NCBI GenBank assembly: GCA_002684315.1 | Contig: NYVB01000103.1 | Coordinates: 3,924 to 10,431, forward strand | DNA: 6,508 bases | Direction of reading: 5' to 3' | Origin: Planctomycetaceae bacterium | Lineage (GTDB): Bacteria; Planctomycetota; Phycisphaerae; Phycisphaerales; SM1A02 | Part shown: positions 6,149 to 6,508 of the stretch, one piece after another | How positions within the stretch are numbered: position 1 is the first letter of the stretch | Layout: every line of letters begins with the position of its first letter | Made by a program: the position numbers and the translations under genes | The notes under the pieces: model-generated | What the model was told of the DNA's origin: nothing | The model's input: the letters and a program-made list of their open reading frames with translations, nothing else | Database searches by the model: none

Positions 6149-6508
6149 CCCAGACCACCGGATTTCCCCTCGATGAGATCGAACGTCGTCTTCGTGACGG
6201 TCTCCAGGCACGTCAGTCTCAGTTGGTTCGCGAACTCGAGGAGATGGTCGCGATTCCATCCGGTCAGGGTCATGTTCCCGGAATGGACGCGATGCGTGAA
6301 CTTCTGGTCGCACGTCTGGAGGCGCTTGGTGCCACCACCGAAGTGCATGCCGGTGACGCCAGACCGACCTGGTTGCTCGGAGCCAGCGACGCGGCTCCCA
6401 CGCCCACCGCGGTGTGTTCACGTCCCATGGAGGACGACGGACCGCGCATTCTGGTCGCGGGTCATCTGGATACGGCCCATGACCCTGAGGATGATTTCAT
6501 CACACTGA
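6145..6508 (+). CDS. M20-family metallohydrolase (partial, 3' cut off)
   Basis: The frame opens with the ATG of an ATGA overlap with the dapF stop and runs 121 codons to the window end. Residues 102-112 read ILVAGHLDTAH, with H107 and D109 forming the HxD metal-binding motif of M20 peptidases (ArgE, DapE, carboxypeptidase G2). Upstream, the N-terminal helix pair RELEEMVAIPSGQGHVPGMDAMRE is the usual start of such enzymes. The sequence after the motif (HDPEDDF) is closer to carboxypeptidase G2-like members than to classical DapE, in my reading. Lying beside dapF, it could be a desuccinylase or deacetylase of the lysine/DAP route, but the visible part does not decide the substrate. The other metal ligands are outside the window. 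Confidence 0.88.
   Translation, partial: MTQTTGFPLDEIERRLRDGLQARQSQLVRELEEMVAIPSGQGHVPGMDAMRELLVARLEALGATTEVHAGDARPTWLLGASDAAPTPTAVCSRPMEDDGPRILVAGHLDTAHDPEDDFITL

Overview
The window (about 6.5 kb, GC-rich coding with AT-richer gaps) reads as ordinary bacterial chromosome. It combines a MraZ regulator, a CsrA with a four-residue insertion in the early beta1-beta2 region, a short Nfu scaffold protein, a large lineage-specific lipoprotein and a long diaminopimelate epimerase. This mix, and especially the shape of CsrA and DapF, recalls Planctomycetes/Phycisphaerae-like bacteria from general family knowledge. No marker gene in the window settles the taxonomy. I see no insertion sequence, phage gene, tRNA, rRNA or CRISPR array.

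Layout. Positions 1-50 hold the first codons of an unidentified minus-strand gene. The gap 51-293 carries a 9-bp inverted repeat and a well-formed mraZ control region: four TGGGG boxes at about 10-bp steps, the last two lying inside the spacer of a sigma70-like promoter. mraZ (294-767, +) follows. It is not followed by rsmH/mraW or any ftsL/ftsI-like gene. Instead there is about 420 nt of hairpin-rich sequence ending in a strong 14-bp terminator (1150-1180). Convergent to it is csrA (1221-1445, -), whose leader has GGA motifs in a hairpin loop and over the Shine-Dalgarno. A gap of about 385 nt with no recognisable gene leads to nfu (1831-2097, -).

Divergent from nfu is a tight plus-strand cluster that probably forms one operon: a lipoprotein with a JAMM-like C-terminal motif (2225-3691), a polytopic M48-type zinc metallopeptidase (3719-5191), dapF (5204-6148) and the start of an M20-family metallohydrolase (6145 to the window end). 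Gaps are 27 nt and 12 nt, then a 4-nt ATGA overlap. Two of the four products are envelope-associated and possibly proteolytic. dapF supplies meso-diaminopimelate for peptidoglycan and lysine.

The most interesting signal is the stretch between mraZ and csrA. Five GGAC motifs there fall in predicted apical loops of hairpins, four of them as ANGGAC, and the stretch ends at a strong terminator next to csrA. This is the pattern expected of a CsrB/RsmZ-like RNA that sequesters CsrA, possibly made as the mraZ 3' UTR. It is an inference from sequence alone; several of the stems are only 3-4 bp.
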